From the NCBI RefSeq assembly GCF_027923545.1, contig NZ_BROH01000001.1:62001-126000 (forward strand): a DNA stretch of 64,000 nt. Reading direction: 5' to 3'. Numbering within the stretch: position 1 is the stretch's first letter; each line of letters begins with the position of its first letter. Positions 27,281 through 36,424 of the stretch are shown here, one piece after another. The notes below the pieces were generated by a model. The model ran no database searches, was not told the DNA's origin, and saw only the letters and a program-made list of their open reading frames with translations. The translations under genes and the position numbers were made by a program. The DNA is from Sinisalibacter aestuarii (GTDB taxonomy: Bacteria; Pseudomonadota; Alphaproteobacteria; Rhodobacterales; Rhodobacteraceae).

Positions 27281-27346
27281 TCTTGCCCCAAATATCCCGG
27301 GGGTGCGGGGGCAGAGCCCCCGCCCGGTCGCGGCGGCCAGGCCGCG
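27281..27346. repeat. Rhodobacteraceae-type intergenic repeat with two hairpins
   Basis: The segment TCTTGCCCCAAATATCCC followed by GCGGGGGC-AGA-GCCCCCGC (27305-27323, perfect 8-base stem) resembles a dispersed intergenic repeat I have often seen in Rhodobacteraceae genomes; a second perfect hairpin CGCGGC/GCCGCG (27329-27346) follows. It lies in the gap between DUF2834 and lysA, 63 bases before the lysA ATG, and could attenuate readthrough. The dispersed-repeat statement comes from memory and needs a genome search. Confidence 0.5.
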
Positions 27347-27408
27347 AAACCGTTCGTTGCATGGCCCTGCACCTGTGCTATGACGCGCCGACCCGAAGGA
27401 AACCCGCC

Positions 27409-28674
27409 ATGGACCATTTCGACTACCGCAACGGCATCCTCCACGCCGAAGACGTGGCGATCCCCGAGATCGCCGCCGCCGTCGGCACGCCGTTCTACGT
27501 CTATTCCGCCGCCACGCTGCGCCGCCACTTCCAGGTGTTCGACGAGGCGCTGGCGGGCATGGACCACCTCGTCTGCTACGCGATGAAGGCCAATTCGAAC
27601 CTCGCCGTGGTCACGCTCATGGCCGATATGGGTGCCGGCATGGACGTGGTCTCGGGCGGTGAATACATGCGCGCGAAGGCGGCGGGCGTGCCGGGCGACA
27701 GGATCGTGTTTTCCGGCGTCGGCAAGACCCGCGAAGAGATGCGGCTCGCACTCACCGGCGGCATCCGCCAGTTCAACCTCGAAAGCGAGCCGGAGATGCA
27801 CGCGCTGTCGCAAGTGGCCGACGCCCTGGGCGTAACCGCCCCCGTCACCCTCCGCGTCAACCCGGACGTGGACGCGAAGACACATGCCAAGATCGCCACC
27901 GGCAAATCGGAGAACAAGTTCGGCATCCCGATCGCCAGGGCCCGCGCCGTCTATGCCGAAGCCGCGGCGCTGCCCGGGCTCGACGTGGTCGGGATCGACG
28001 TGCATATCGGCTCGCAGCTCACCGACCTCGCCCCCTATCGCGCGGCTTACGAGAAGGTGGCCGAGCTGACCCGCCAGTTGCGCGAAGACGGGCACGATAT
28101 CCGCCGGCTCGACCTTGGCGGCGGCCTCGGCATTCCCTACGAACGCTCGAACGCCGCGCCGCCCCTGCCGGTGGATTACGGCCATGTGGTGCGTGAAACG
28201 GTGGGCGATCTCGGCTGCGAGATCGAGATCGAGCCGGGCCGCCTGATCGCGGGCAATGCCGGGCTGATGGTCGCCTCGGTGATCTATCTCAAGCACGGCG
28301 AGGGCCGCGACTTCCTCATCGTCGACGCGGCGATGAACGATCTCGTCCGCCCGGCGATGTACGAGGCGCATCACGATATCGTGCCGGTCAACGAAGCCGC
28401 GCCGGGCGCCGAGCAGACCCCCTACGATATTGTCGGCCCGGTCTGCGAATCGGGCGACACCTTCGCCAGGCAGCGCAACCTGCCCGGCCTTGCACCGGAC
28501 GATCTGATCGCCTTCCGCTCGGCTGGCGCCTATGGCGCGGTGATGTCGTCGGAATACAATTCCCGCCCGCTGATCCCGGAGGTGCTGGTGGATGGCGACC
28601 GCTTTGCGGTGATCCGCCATCGGCCGAGCTACGAAGAGATGCTCGCACGCGACACGGTGCCGGACTGGCTCTGA
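27409..28674 (+). CDS. lysA: Diaminopimelate decarboxylase
   Basis: Last step of lysine synthesis: decarboxylates meso-DAP, PLP-dependent. 421 aa, fold-type III. Lys60 in CYAMKANSN forms the Schiff base, GIDVHIGSQLTDL and LDLGGGLGIPY bind PLP, and VCESGDTFA provides the acidic active-site residues. ATG 27409 follows GAAGGA; the longer open frame starting at 27283 passes through the hairpin repeat and is not coding. A long unusual intergenic element begins 52 bases after the stop. Confidence 0.97.
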   Translation: MDHFDYRNGILHAEDVAIPEIAAAVGTPFYVYSAATLRRHFQVFDEALAGMDHLVCYAMKANSNLAVVTLMADMGAGMDVVSGGEYMRAKAAGVPGDRIVFSGVGKTREEMRLALTGGIRQFNLESEPEMHALSQVADALGVTAPVTLRVNPDVDAKTHAKIATGKSENKFGIPIARARAVYAEAAALPGLDVVGIDVHIGSQLTDLAPYRAAYEKVAELTRQLREDGHDIRRLDLGGGLGIPYERSNAAPPLPVDYGHVVRETVGDLGCEIEIEPGRLIAGNAGLMVASVIYLKHGEGRDFLIVDAAMNDLVRPAMYEAHHDIVPVNEAAPGAEQTPYDIVGPVCESGDTFARQRNLPGLAPDDLIAFRSAGAYGAVMSSEYNSRPLIPEVLVDGDRFAVIRHRPSYEEMLARDTVPDWL

Positions 28675-29013
28675 GAGCGTCGACGGCGCCCGGGGCCAAC
28701 GACGGCGCAGAGATCGTAAACGGAACGTTAACGGCTGCGGGAATGCCGCCCAAACCAGCTATCAATATATTGTAATAAAACAAATTTATGGAAATCCGGA
28801 TATCCAGTTCTCCGGATAACCGGATATCCGGTTCCAGCGCGGCTCCACGTCCAACACAAGCCGCCCACCGCGCCGCCTTGCTCGCTGAGAGCCACGCGCC
28901 CGGCGATGCGCGCCCCGCCGCCGCACATCCCCGATCACGCCCCCGTGCTTTGATGCGCTCCGCAACACGGCTATGCTCAGCCTGGACCCCGGCGCACGGG
29001 GCGCGGAGATGCG
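28675..29013. promoter_or_regulatory. Long intergenic region (339 bp) with GTTAAC box, AT-rich block and TCCGGATAA-type palindromes (element A)
   Basis: No gene is visible. From left to right: GTNAACG-N4-GTTAAC (GTTAAC at 28727-28732), an AT-rich stretch (about 28760-28793, in a genome of about 65% GC), then ATCCGGAT (28794-28801) and the perfect 16-base palindrome AACCGGATATCCGGTT (28818-28833). After 28834 the GC content rises again for 180 bases up to the TIGR02302 start. The block 28794-28824 matches 26 of 31 bases of the minus strand of the element between dapE and the TIGR04282 gene (59068-59179), and both elements have the GTTAAC box on the same side. Could be a promoter/operator or a small dispersed repeat. 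The plus strand on the left follows lysA. Confidence 0.6.
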
Positions 29014-31539
29014 ATGACCAACGAGCTTCCAGGCGATGCCGTCAAGCGGCTGTCCCGTCCCCTGCGGCTGACGCTGGCGGGGATGGTGGCGGAGCGTGCC
29101 GCGCAGGCGTTCTGGCCGCTGCTCACCACGATCATGGCCGCCGCCGCTCTGGTCATTTCCGGCGTGCTGGCGCTCTGGCCCGGCTGGCTCGGGCAGGTGC
29201 TGATCGTCGCGCTGGCGCTGGCGGGGCTTGTCTCCTTCGTGCTGGGCATCCGGCGGTTCCGCCCGGTGCGGCGTGGCGAGGCGCTGGCCCGGCTCGACGC
29301 CACCCTGCCCGGCAACCCGATCGCGGCGCTCACCGATACGCAGGCGATCGGTGCCGACGATCCCGCGTCGCAGGCCGTCTGGCTCACGCACCGCCGCCGC
29401 ATGGCCGAGCGGCTGGCGGGGCTCAGGCCCCTGCCCCCTTCCCCCGGCCTGCCCCGGCGCGATCCCTACGCGCTGCGCCTGATCGCGGGCACGGCGCTTG
29501 CCGCCGCGCTCCTCTTCGGCGCGGGCACCCGGAAGGGCGACCTGGCCGCGCTGATGCCCGGCACCGCCGAGGCCGCCATTGCCGAGGCGAGCTGGGAGGG
29601 CTGGATCGAGGCGCCCTCCTATACCGGCAAGCCCACGCTCTATCTGTCCGACCAGCCGCCCGGCGCGCTGGCCGTGCCCATCGGCAGCCGGGTCACCCTG
29701 CGCCTCTACGGCAAGCTCGGCGCGCTGGAGGTGACCGAGACCTTTTCCGGCGAAACCCCGGACGAACCGACGCCGACCCGCGCCTTCAAGATCGCGGGCG
29801 ACGGCACGCTCAGCATCGGCGATACGACCTGGAACATCGCCGCGATCCCGGACGAACACCCGCGCATCCAGCCTTCGGGCGACCTCACCCGGACACTCGC
29901 GGGCGAGATGCGCCTGCCCTTCACCGCGCGCGACGATTACGGCGTCTCCGCCGGGCAGGCCGCGATCGAGATCGACCTGCCCCGGGTCGACCGGCGCCAT
30001 GGCCTCACCGCCGAGCCGGAGCCGCGCGCGGCGGTGGTGGTCGACCTGCCGATGCCCTATCGCGGCGACCGGCGCGAGGTGGAAGAGCTGTTTGTCGAGA
30101 ACCTCGCCGAACATCCCTGGGCCGGGCTGCCGGTGACCGTGACCTTCAGCGCAACCGACGCCGCCGGCCAATCGGGCGACAGCGCGCCGGTCGAGATCGT
30201 TCTGCCCGGTCGGCGCTTCCTGCATCCGCTCGCCCGCGCCATCGTCGAGCAGCGGCGCGATATTCTGTGGACGACGGACAATGCCCGCCGCTCCGCGCGC
30301 ATCCTGCGCGCCATCTCGAACCGGCCCGAGGGGCTGTTTCCCAAGCAGGTGCAATATCTCAAGGTTCGCACCGCCGTCGGCACGCTGGAAGAGCCGGACC
30401 TCACCGCCGAGGCACGCGATGCGGTGGCGCAGGCGCTTTGGGAGATCGCTGTCGAGATCGAAGACGGCGCGCTGGCCGATGCGCTGGAGCGGCTGCGCCG
30501 GGCGCAGGAGCGGCTGTCGGAGGCGATGCGCCAGGGCGCGACGCCCGAAGAGCTGCGTGAGCTTATGGACGAGTACCGTCAGGCGATGCAGGACTATATG
30601 CGCCAGCTCGGCCAGCAGGAGCCGCAGAACCGCACCGACGAGCCCGACGATGGCCAGAACCGCATGGAGATGACCCAGCAGGATCTTCAGGCGATGATGG
30701 ACCGCATCCAGGAATTGATGGAGCAGGGCCGCATGGAAGAGGCCCAGCAATTGCTCGACCAGCTCCAGCAGATGATGGAAAACATGGAGATGACCGAGGG
30801 CGCCTCGGGCCAGCAAGGCGGCTCGCAGGGCGAACAGGCGATGGAGGGCCTTGCCGAGACCCTGCGCGAGCAGCAGGGCCTGTCGGACGAAGCCTTCCGC
30901 AATCTCCAGCAGCAGCTCAATCCCGGCGGACAGGGCGGTGAACCCGGCGAAAATACCGGCCGCCAGGGGGGCCAGGGCGATCAGGGGCAGGGCGAGACCC
31001 AAGGCGAGGGCGGTGAACAGGGCGAGAGCGGCCAGCAGGGCGGCGACCTTGCCGGGCGCCAGCGCATGCTGGAAGACGAACTGGCCCGCCAGCGCGGCAA
31101 CCTGCCCGGCGCGGGCACGCCGGAGGGCGACGCGGCGCGCGACGCGCTGGATGAAGCAGGCCGGGCGATGGGCGAAGCCGCCGATGCTCTGGAGGAAGGC
31201 GACATACCCGGCGCGCTCGACCGGCAGGCCGATGCGATGGAGAGCCTGCGCGAAGGGATGCGCAACCTCGAAGACCAGATGCGGCGCGAGGCGCAATCGG
31301 GCCAGCAGGGCGATCAGGGCCGCCTTGCCGGGCAGCCCGGCGACCGCGAGCGCGCCGACCCGCTCGGGCGCAATCCCGGCGGCAGCGGCACCACCGCCAC
31401 CGACAGCCCGCTGGAAGACCGCGAAGACGTCTACCGCCGGGCACAGGAACTGATGGACGAATTGCGCCGCCGTTCCGGCGAGGCCGACCGGCCCGAGCTG
31501 GAACGGGATTACCTCAAACGGCTGCTGGATCTGTTCTGA
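29014..31539 (+). CDS. TIGR02302/DUF4175 family membrane protein
   Basis: 841 aa. Two hydrophobic segments near the N-terminus (about residues 35-85), a third around 160-175, then a large extracytoplasmic region with beta-rich sequence, and a C-terminal third (about 490-800) rich in Gln, Glu, Gly and Met with helical segments (MMDRIQELMEQGRMEEAQQL) and a low-complexity Gly-Gln stretch (about 630-690). This design is typical of the TIGR02302 family of unknown function found next to lysA in many alphaproteobacteria. ATG 29014 has GCGGAG upstream. Its promoter is presumably in the long upstream gap. Confidence 0.85.
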   Translation: MTNELPGDAVKRLSRPLRLTLAGMVAERAAQAFWPLLTTIMAAAALVISGVLALWPGWLGQVLIVALALAGLVSFVLGIRRFRPVRRGEALARLDATLPGNPIAALTDTQAIGADDPASQAVWLTHRRRMAERLAGLRPLPPSPGLPRRDPYALRLIAGTALAAALLFGAGTRKGDLAALMPGTAEAAIAEASWEGWIEAPSYTGKPTLYLSDQPPGALAVPIGSRVTLRLYGKLGALEVTETFSGETPDEPTPTRAFKIAGDGTLSIGDTTWNIAAIPDEHPRIQPSGDLTRTLAGEMRLPFTARDDYGVSAGQAAIEIDLPRVDRRHGLTAEPEPRAAVVVDLPMPYRGDRREVEELFVENLAEHPWAGLPVTVTFSATDAAGQSGDSAPVEIVLPGRRFLHPLARAIVEQRRDILWTTDNARRSARILRAISNRPEGLFPKQVQYLKVRTAVGTLEEPDLTAEARDAVAQALWEIAVEIEDGALADALERLRRAQERLSEAMRQGATPEELRELMDEYRQAMQDYMRQLGQQEPQNRTDEPDDGQNRMEMTQQDLQAMMDRIQELMEQGRMEEAQQLLDQLQQMMENMEMTEGASGQQGGSQGEQAMEGLAETLREQQGLSDEAFRNLQQQLNPGGQGGEPGENTGRQGGQGDQGQGETQGEGGEQGESGQQGGDLAGRQRMLEDELARQRGNLPGAGTPEGDAARDALDEAGRAMGEAADALEEGDIPGALDRQADAMESLREGMRNLEDQMRREAQSGQQGDQGRLAGQPGDRERADPLGRNPGGSGTTATDSPLEDREDVYRRAQELMDELRRRSGEADRPELERDYLKRLLDLF

Positions 31540-31569
31540 GATAGCGCCACAGGGGAGTGGCGCGCGGGG

Positions 31570-32460
31570 CTATTCGGCGCCTGCCGCGCTCTCGATTTTC
31601 GAGATGAGGCCGCGCAGCGTTTCGTCAAGCCAGCCGCGCATCTGGTTCACCCCGTCCACATAGGCCGTCAGCGCCGGTTCCAGCGCCGGCACCTGCACCG
31701 CGAGCCGCGGCGCGACGATGTAGAGCGTCATCAGCAGGATGGCGATGACCAGCACCAGCGTGAAGGCGCGGCCAAACCCGCGCGACGCTTTCGCCTCGAC
31801 GGCCCCGCCAACGCCATGGCTCTCGCCCGGTTCGTGACGATCGAGCGTCGAGTTGATTTCCTCGATGTCGGGAAAGAGATCGCGGCCATGCGGCGCGCGC
31901 GTCTCCTCCTCGCTGTCCGGCTCGGCATGGGCGTCGAAATCGGGCTCGGGCAGATCGTCCTCGTCCATGCCCCGCATCCGGGCCATGCGCTCGCGCGCGA
32001 TCCGGCGGCGTTCTTCGTCGGGCGAGGGGCCGCTTTCGAGCCCGAGATCGGGCTGGGTCTCGACCTGTTCGGGCTCATGCCCGGTCTCGCCGGCCCGCGC
32101 ATCCATCTCGCGCTGCGCCTCTTCCTGCAGGATAGAGCGCACGCCTTCGTCGATCTCGCGCGGTTTCGGCGCTTCGGCGGGGTGCGCAGGTTCGGCGGGC
32201 TCTTCGGGTTCTTCCGGCGCGTCTTCGGCGCCCGCTTCTTCCGGTTCGGGCTCTGCCGCTTGGGGTTCGTCCGCCGGTTCCTCGGCGTTCAACTGGTCTT
32301 CGAGCACCGCATCGTCGACGTCGACATCCTCGTCGCGGTCGGCGGGCATCTGGTACCAGGCATGGCCGCAGGAGGAGCATTGCACATCACGCCCGCCTTC
32401 GGGGATGACGCGATCGTCCACCTCGTATTGCGCACCGCAATTCGGACAAACCAGTCGCAT
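31570..32460 (-). CDS. Zinc-ribbon membrane protein (MJ0042 type), divergent from ftsE
   Basis: 296 aa. N-terminal zinc ribbon with CPNCGAQY (Cys5, Cys8) and QCSSCGHAW (Cys28, Cys31), a long acidic low-complexity region (about 43-210, many Glu/Pro/Ala), one membrane helix (about 233-253) and a short periplasmic tail. Conserved in Rhodobacteraceae beside ftsEX. The role is unknown; the acidic cytoplasmic linker with a zinc head suggests a regulatory or scaffolding protein. It shares a 181-base divergent promoter region with ftsE. Confidence 0.8.
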   Translation of the reverse strand: MRLVCPNCGAQYEVDDRVIPEGGRDVQCSSCGHAWYQMPADRDEDVDVDDAVLEDQLNAEEPADEPQAAEPEPEEAGAEDAPEEPEEPAEPAHPAEAPKPREIDEGVRSILQEEAQREMDARAGETGHEPEQVETQPDLGLESGPSPDEERRRIARERMARMRGMDEDDLPEPDFDAHAEPDSEEETRAPHGRDLFPDIEEINSTLDRHEPGESHGVGGAVEAKASRGFGRAFTLVLVIAILLMTLYIVAPRLAVQVPALEPALTAYVDGVNQMRGWLDETLRGLISKIESAAGAE

Positions 32461-32641
32461 CCTGACTTCTGCTCCTCAGATCCCTTGGCGCAGGCACGCG
32501 CACCGATGCATCGGCGATCATGCTGCGCGGCGACAGTATGCTCACGGAAGGACGGGAAATCAAACCTTTGCAATCCTGCGATTGAAACAATTCGCGCACT
32601 GGGGCAAAACAGTCGCCAACAGACAGGTAAGGGGCGCAGGT

Positions 32642-33313
32642 GTGATCGAGTTCGAAGACGTGACCTACGGCTATGGCGGCGCACCGCTTCTGGCCGACGT
32701 GTCTCTCAGGCTCGCCCCCGGCTCGTTTCACTTCCTCACCGGCCCCTCCGGCGCGGGCAAGACCACCCTGCTCAAGCTCTGCTATGGCGAATTGATCGCC
32801 TCGCAGGGACGGGTGACGCTGTTTGGGCAGGATGCCCGCACGATGACGCGCGACGACGTGGCGATGATGCGCCGCCGGATCGGCGTGGTGCATCAGGACC
32901 AGCAGTTTCTCGACCATCTGAGCGTGGTCGAAAACCTCTCTCTGCCGCTCACCGTTTCGGGCCGCACCACCCCGCAGGGCGACCTTGAAGAGCTGATCCG
33001 CTGGGTCGGGCTGGAAAATCAGGCGCAGGCGCATCCGCCGGAGCTTTCGGGCGGCGAACGGCAGCGCGCGGCACTGGCGCGGGCGATTGTCATGAGCCCC
33101 GAGGTGATCCTGGCCGACGAGCCCACCGGCAATGTCGATTGGGAGATGTCGCTGAGGCTGCTCAAGCTGATGGTCGAGCTTAACAAGATGGGCAAGACGA
33201 TCATGATCGCCACCCATGACCTCAACCTGATCCGCTCGGCCAAGCAGCAGGTGCAGGCGCGGGTTTTGCGCATTTCCAACCACCGGCTGCAACTGGCGGG
33301 GGCGGATCTGTGA
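32642..33313 (+). CDS. ftsE: Cell-division ATP-binding protein FtsE
   Basis: ABC ATPase partner of FtsX; recruits and activates murein hydrolases at the septum. 223 aa from a GTG at 32642. Walker A GPSGAGKTTLLKLCYGE, Q-loop (VVHQDQQFLDHLSV), signature LSGGERQRAALARAI, Walker B VILADEPTGNVD, and the H-loop ATHDLNLI. The GTG is chosen because the open frame upstream is antisense to the zinc-ribbon gene. Its stop overlaps the ftsX GTG by 4 bases. Confidence 0.95.
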   Translation: MIEFEDVTYGYGGAPLLADVSLRLAPGSFHFLTGPSGAGKTTLLKLCYGELIASQGRVTLFGQDARTMTRDDVAMMRRRIGVVHQDQQFLDHLSVVENLSLPLTVSGRTTPQGDLEELIRWVGLENQAQAHPPELSGGERQRAALARAIVMSPEVILADEPTGNVDWEMSLRLLKLMVELNKMGKTIMIATHDLNLIRSAKQQVQARVLRISNHRLQLAGADL

Positions 33314-34212
33314 ACCGGCTATCGGGCCTTCTGCAACTCATCACCGGCGACGCCCAGGCCGACCGGGTGGTGCCGCCCACCGGCTTCACCGCGCGGCTTA
33401 CCCTGTTCGCTTCGGCGGCGATGGCCTTTCTCACCGTCTTCGCGCTCGCCCTGTCGCTCGCTACCGGGCGGCTGGCGGAAAACTGGAGCTCGGCGCTGGC
33501 GCATAGCTCGACAATCCGCGTCTCGGCCCCGGAAGGGCAGGTGGAGGCGCAGGTGCTCGCCGTCATGGACGTGCTTGAGACCACGCCCGGCATCGCCGAT
33601 GCCCGCGTGCTCACCGACGACGAACAGCGCCGTTTGCTGGAGCCGTGGTTCGGCCCCGATCTGCCGCTCGACACGCTGCCGGTGCCGCGCCTCATCGAAG
33701 TGACCGAAACCGCCGAGGGCTACGACGCGGCGGGGCTGCGCGCCCGGCTCGCGGGCGAAGCGCCCGGCGCGGTGCTCGACGATCATACCCGCTGGCGCGA
33801 ACCGCTGGTGCGCGCCGCCGACCGGCTGCGTATGCTCGGGCTGGTCTCGATCCTGCTGATCGCCGCCACCACCGCCGTGATGATCACCCTCGCCGCCTCC
33901 GCCGCGTTGGCCGCCAATGCGCAGGTGATCCGGGTGCTCCGCCTTGTGGGCGCGCGCGATGCCTATATCGCCCGCGCCTTCGTGCGCCGCTACACGCTGC
34001 GCGCGCTCACCGGCGCGGCGGTGGGCACCGCGCTCGGCATGGTCGCGATCCTGCTCCTGCCGAAAGCCGATGCCACCGGCACATTCCTGACTGGCCTCGG
34101 CTTTCAGGGGCCCGGCTGGCTCTGGCCGCTGACCATCCCGCCGCTGGCCGCCGTGGTGGCCTTTGCCGCCACCCGCCGCGCGGCCTTCGCCACATTGAGG
34201 GAGCGAAGCTGA
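33310..34212 (+). CDS. ftsX: Cell-division protein FtsX
   Basis: Membrane partner of FtsE, 300 aa from a GTG overlapping the ftsE stop. A membrane segment near residues 30-55, a periplasmic domain (about 56-170, with DVLETTPGIADARVL), then three membrane segments, the usual 4-helix FtsX layout; VLRLVGARDAYIARAFVRR is the conserved cytoplasmic region. It is followed without a gap by plsC. Confidence 0.93.
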   Translation: MNRLSGLLQLITGDAQADRVVPPTGFTARLTLFASAAMAFLTVFALALSLATGRLAENWSSALAHSSTIRVSAPEGQVEAQVLAVMDVLETTPGIADARVLTDDEQRRLLEPWFGPDLPLDTLPVPRLIEVTETAEGYDAAGLRARLAGEAPGAVLDDHTRWREPLVRAADRLRMLGLVSILLIAATTAVMITLAASAALAANAQVIRVLRLVGARDAYIARAFVRRYTLRALTGAAVGTALGMVAILLLPKADATGTFLTGLGFQGPGWLWPLTIPPLAAVVAFAATRRAAFATLRERS

Positions 34213-34958
34213 TGAAAGACGCGATCCAGTGGGTCCGCTCGCTCATTTTCATCGTCGCGATGTATCTGGCGATGGCGGTGATCGCGACGGTGATGTTTCC
34301 CTTCGCGGTGTTCAGCCGGGCCTGGGCCTTTCGCATCGTCCACGCCTATACCTATGTCGTGCGCTGGCTCGCGGCCGTTCTGGTGGGGCTGAAGAGCGAG
34401 ATCCGCGGTCCCGTGCCCGAGGGCGAGGTGATCATCGCCTCCAAGCACCAGAGCTTCTTCGATATCATCCTGATCGTCTCGGCGGTGCCCCGCCCGAAGT
34501 TCATCATGAAAAAGCAGCTCGTCCGGGCGCCCTTCGTCGGCTTCTACGCCAAACAGATCGGCTGCATCCCGGTCGACCGGGGCAAGCGCGGCACGGCGAT
34601 CAAGCAAATGGTGGCCGATGTGAAGGCCGGCCAGGCCAATCCCGGACAGCTCATCATCTTTCCGCAGGGCACCCGCGTGGCTGCCGGGGCAACGAAACCC
34701 TACAAGATCGGCACCGGCGTGCTCTATACGGAAACCGGCCAGCCAGTCGTGCCCGCCGCGACCAATGTGGGCGTGTTCTGGAAACGCCACGGGATCATGC
34801 GCTACCCGGGCAAAGCGGTGGTGGAATTCCTGCCGGCGATTCAGCCGGGCATCGCGATTGACGCCTTCATGACGCAACTGGAAGAGGCGGTGGAGACGCG
34901 ATCCAACCAGCTCATGCAGGAAGCCGGATTCACCGGCTCGCCCGATGACCAGGATTGA
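34212..34958 (+). CDS. plsC: 1-acyl-sn-glycerol-3-phosphate acyltransferase
   Basis: Adds the second acyl chain in phosphatidic acid synthesis at the inner membrane. 248 aa: an N-terminal membrane segment, the H-x4-D motif KHQSFFD (about 78-84), KKQLVRAPFVGFY, and FPQGTR, a variant of the usual FPEGTR. ATG 34212 shares a base with the ftsX stop. The 3' end overlaps the PPOX gene by 14 bases. ftsEX-plsC is an often observed cluster here. Confidence 0.93.
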   Translation: MKDAIQWVRSLIFIVAMYLAMAVIATVMFPFAVFSRAWAFRIVHAYTYVVRWLAAVLVGLKSEIRGPVPEGEVIIASKHQSFFDIILIVSAVPRPKFIMKKQLVRAPFVGFYAKQIGCIPVDRGKRGTAIKQMVADVKAGQANPGQLIIFPQGTRVAAGATKPYKIGTGVLYTETGQPVVPAATNVGVFWKRHGIMRYPGKAVVEFLPAIQPGIAIDAFMTQLEEAVETRSNQLMQEAGFTGSPDDQD

Positions 34959-35550
34959 CACGATCGAAGCGCTCGACGCGCTTTACGGCCAACCCGGCGA
35001 AGCGGCGCGGGTAAAGGTCACCTCCCGCCTCATCCCCGCCTATCGGGCCTGGATCGAACGCAGCCGGTTTTGCGTGATCTCGACCGTCGGCCCCGAGGGC
35101 ACCGATGGCAGCCCGCGCGGCGATGCCGGGCCGGTGGCGCGCGTGCAGGACGATCGCACCCTGCTTATCCCCGACTGGCGTGGCAACAACCGGATCGACA
35201 CGCTGCGCAACATCGTGCGCGACGGGCGGATTTCGCTGATGTTTCTGGTGGCGGGCTCGACCACGGCGATGCGGGTGAACGGCACCGCAACGGTCTCTGC
35301 CGACCCGGCACTGCTCGACAGGTTCGAGCAGAACGGCAAGCATCCGCGCTCGGTGATCGTGGTGCACATTGCCGAGGTCTATTCGCAATGCGCCCGCGCA
35401 GTGATGCGCGCGGGGCTCTGGACCGATGGCGACCAGTCGGAGGGCCTGCCCAGCGTGGGCGACATGCTGCGCGAGGCGACATCGGGCGCCTTCGACGGCG
35501 CAAGCTACGACAAGGACTGGCCCGCCCGCGCCAAGACAAGCATGTGGTGA
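34945..35550 (+). CDS. Pyridoxamine 5'-phosphate oxidase-like FMN-binding protein (MSMEG_1061 type)
   Basis: 201 aa split-barrel flavoprotein. The region RFCVISTVGPEGTDGSPRGD and NNRIDTLRNIVRDGRISLMF with PG-type strand are typical of PPOX family members that bind FMN or F420; it is not PdxH. The gene overlaps plsC by 14 bases and ends 26 bases before the convergent acpS. Possible role in redox detoxification, but the substrate is not known. Confidence 0.82.
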   Translation: MTRIDTIEALDALYGQPGEAARVKVTSRLIPAYRAWIERSRFCVISTVGPEGTDGSPRGDAGPVARVQDDRTLLIPDWRGNNRIDTLRNIVRDGRISLMFLVAGSTTAMRVNGTATVSADPALLDRFEQNGKHPRSVIVVHIAEVYSQCARAVMRAGLWTDGDQSEGLPSVGDMLREATSGAFDGASYDKDWPARAKTSMW

Positions 35551-35576
35551 GCGCCGTTCCGGCGTTTGTCCGCCCG

Positions 35577-35975
35577 TCAGACCGGCCGCGCCTCGATCAC
35601 CACGAAAGCCTGCGCCCATGGGTGATCGTCGGTGAGCGTCACATGCACCAGCGCCTCGTGGCCCTCCGGCGTCATCTCGCGCAGCCGCTCCGCCGCCCAG
35701 CCGGTGAGATGCATCACCGGCTGGCCGCTGCGGAGATTGGTCACCGCCATATCCTTCCACGAAATTCCCATCCGAAGCCCGGTGCCCAGCGCCTTGGAGC
35801 AAGCTTCCTTGGCCGCCCAGCGCTTGGCATAGGTGCCCGCCGTATCGGCGCGGCGCTCGGCCTTGGCCTGCTCGATCTCGGTGAACACGCGGTTGCGAAA
35901 CCGGTCGCCGTGGCGCTCCAGCACCCCGGCGATCCGGTCGATATTCGCGAGATCTGTGCCGATGCCAAGGATCAC
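35577..35975 (-). CDS. acpS: Holo-[acyl-carrier-protein] synthase
   Basis: Attaches 4'-phosphopantetheine to acyl carrier protein. 132 aa, trimeric family. [15 protein letters not shown] supplies the Mg-binding Asp, and [18 protein letters not shown] the second conserved motif with Glu. Final gene of a coupled minus-strand run (ATGA overlap with the upstream secreted protein gene). Elsewhere in this family lepB-rnc-era usually follow acpS; here a convergent PPOX gene does. Confidence 0.95.
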   Translation of the reverse strand: MILGIGTDLANIDRIAGVLERHGDRFRNRVFTEIEQAKAERRADTAGTYAKRWAAKEACSKALGTGLRMGISWKDMAVTNLRSGQPVMHLTGWAAERLREMTPEGHEALVHVTLTDDHPWAQAFVVIEARPV

Positions 35976-36424
35976 TCCGCGGGCGTCTCCACCGGCGTAT
36001 CCAGACGGCTCAGGATGTCGCCCGACGCCTGGTTGAGCGAGAAGGTCAGGACCGACGGCTGCGTCGTATCCGTGGCGGCATCGTAGAGCCGCACCGGCAC
36101 GGTAAAGATCAGGCCGGTATTCGGATCGTATCCCGTTTGCAGCGCCGCGAAATCAATGCCCGCAAAACTGCCAATGGTCATGCATTGGGGCCAGTCGTCT
36201 TCGTCATAGGGCGGCGAGATCACGACAAGCCGGTAGGGCACCGCCACCGGGTCGCGCATGTCGATGATCGCGAGCCGCACACCGACGTTGGCAAGGCTGG
36301 CGATGTGATCTTCCCAGGGCTCGGCGATGAACCGCATATCGGCGCGCCAATCGCACTCTTCGACGGTTTGCGCCGCAGCGGGCAGGGTGCCGGCGAGAAA
36401 TACCGCGGCTAGAATTTTCTTCAT
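35972..36424 (-). CDS. Secreted protein of unknown function in the pdxJ-acpS cluster
   Basis: 150 aa, signal peptide [20 protein letters not shown], then a small soluble domain with Cys residues in VEECDWR and PQCMTIG that could form a disulfide. I do not recognise a family function. It overlaps pdxJ and acpS by 4 bases at each end, so it is translated with them, but periplasmic location makes a direct role in either pathway unlikely. No repeat or membrane segment beyond the signal peptide. Confidence 0.8.
   Translation of the reverse strand: MKKILAAVFLAGTLPAAAQTVEECDWRADMRFIAEPWEDHIASLANVGVRLAIIDMRDPVAVPYRLVVISPPYDEDDWPQCMTIGSFAGIDFAALQTGYDPNTGLIFTVPVRLYDAATDTTQPSVLTFSLNQASGDILSRLDTPVETPAE

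Noticed and set aside
28786-31296. 836-codon open frame on the minus strand
   Set aside because: Antisense to the TIGR02302 gene; no recognisable domain and low-complexity Leu/Ala/Arg/His content.
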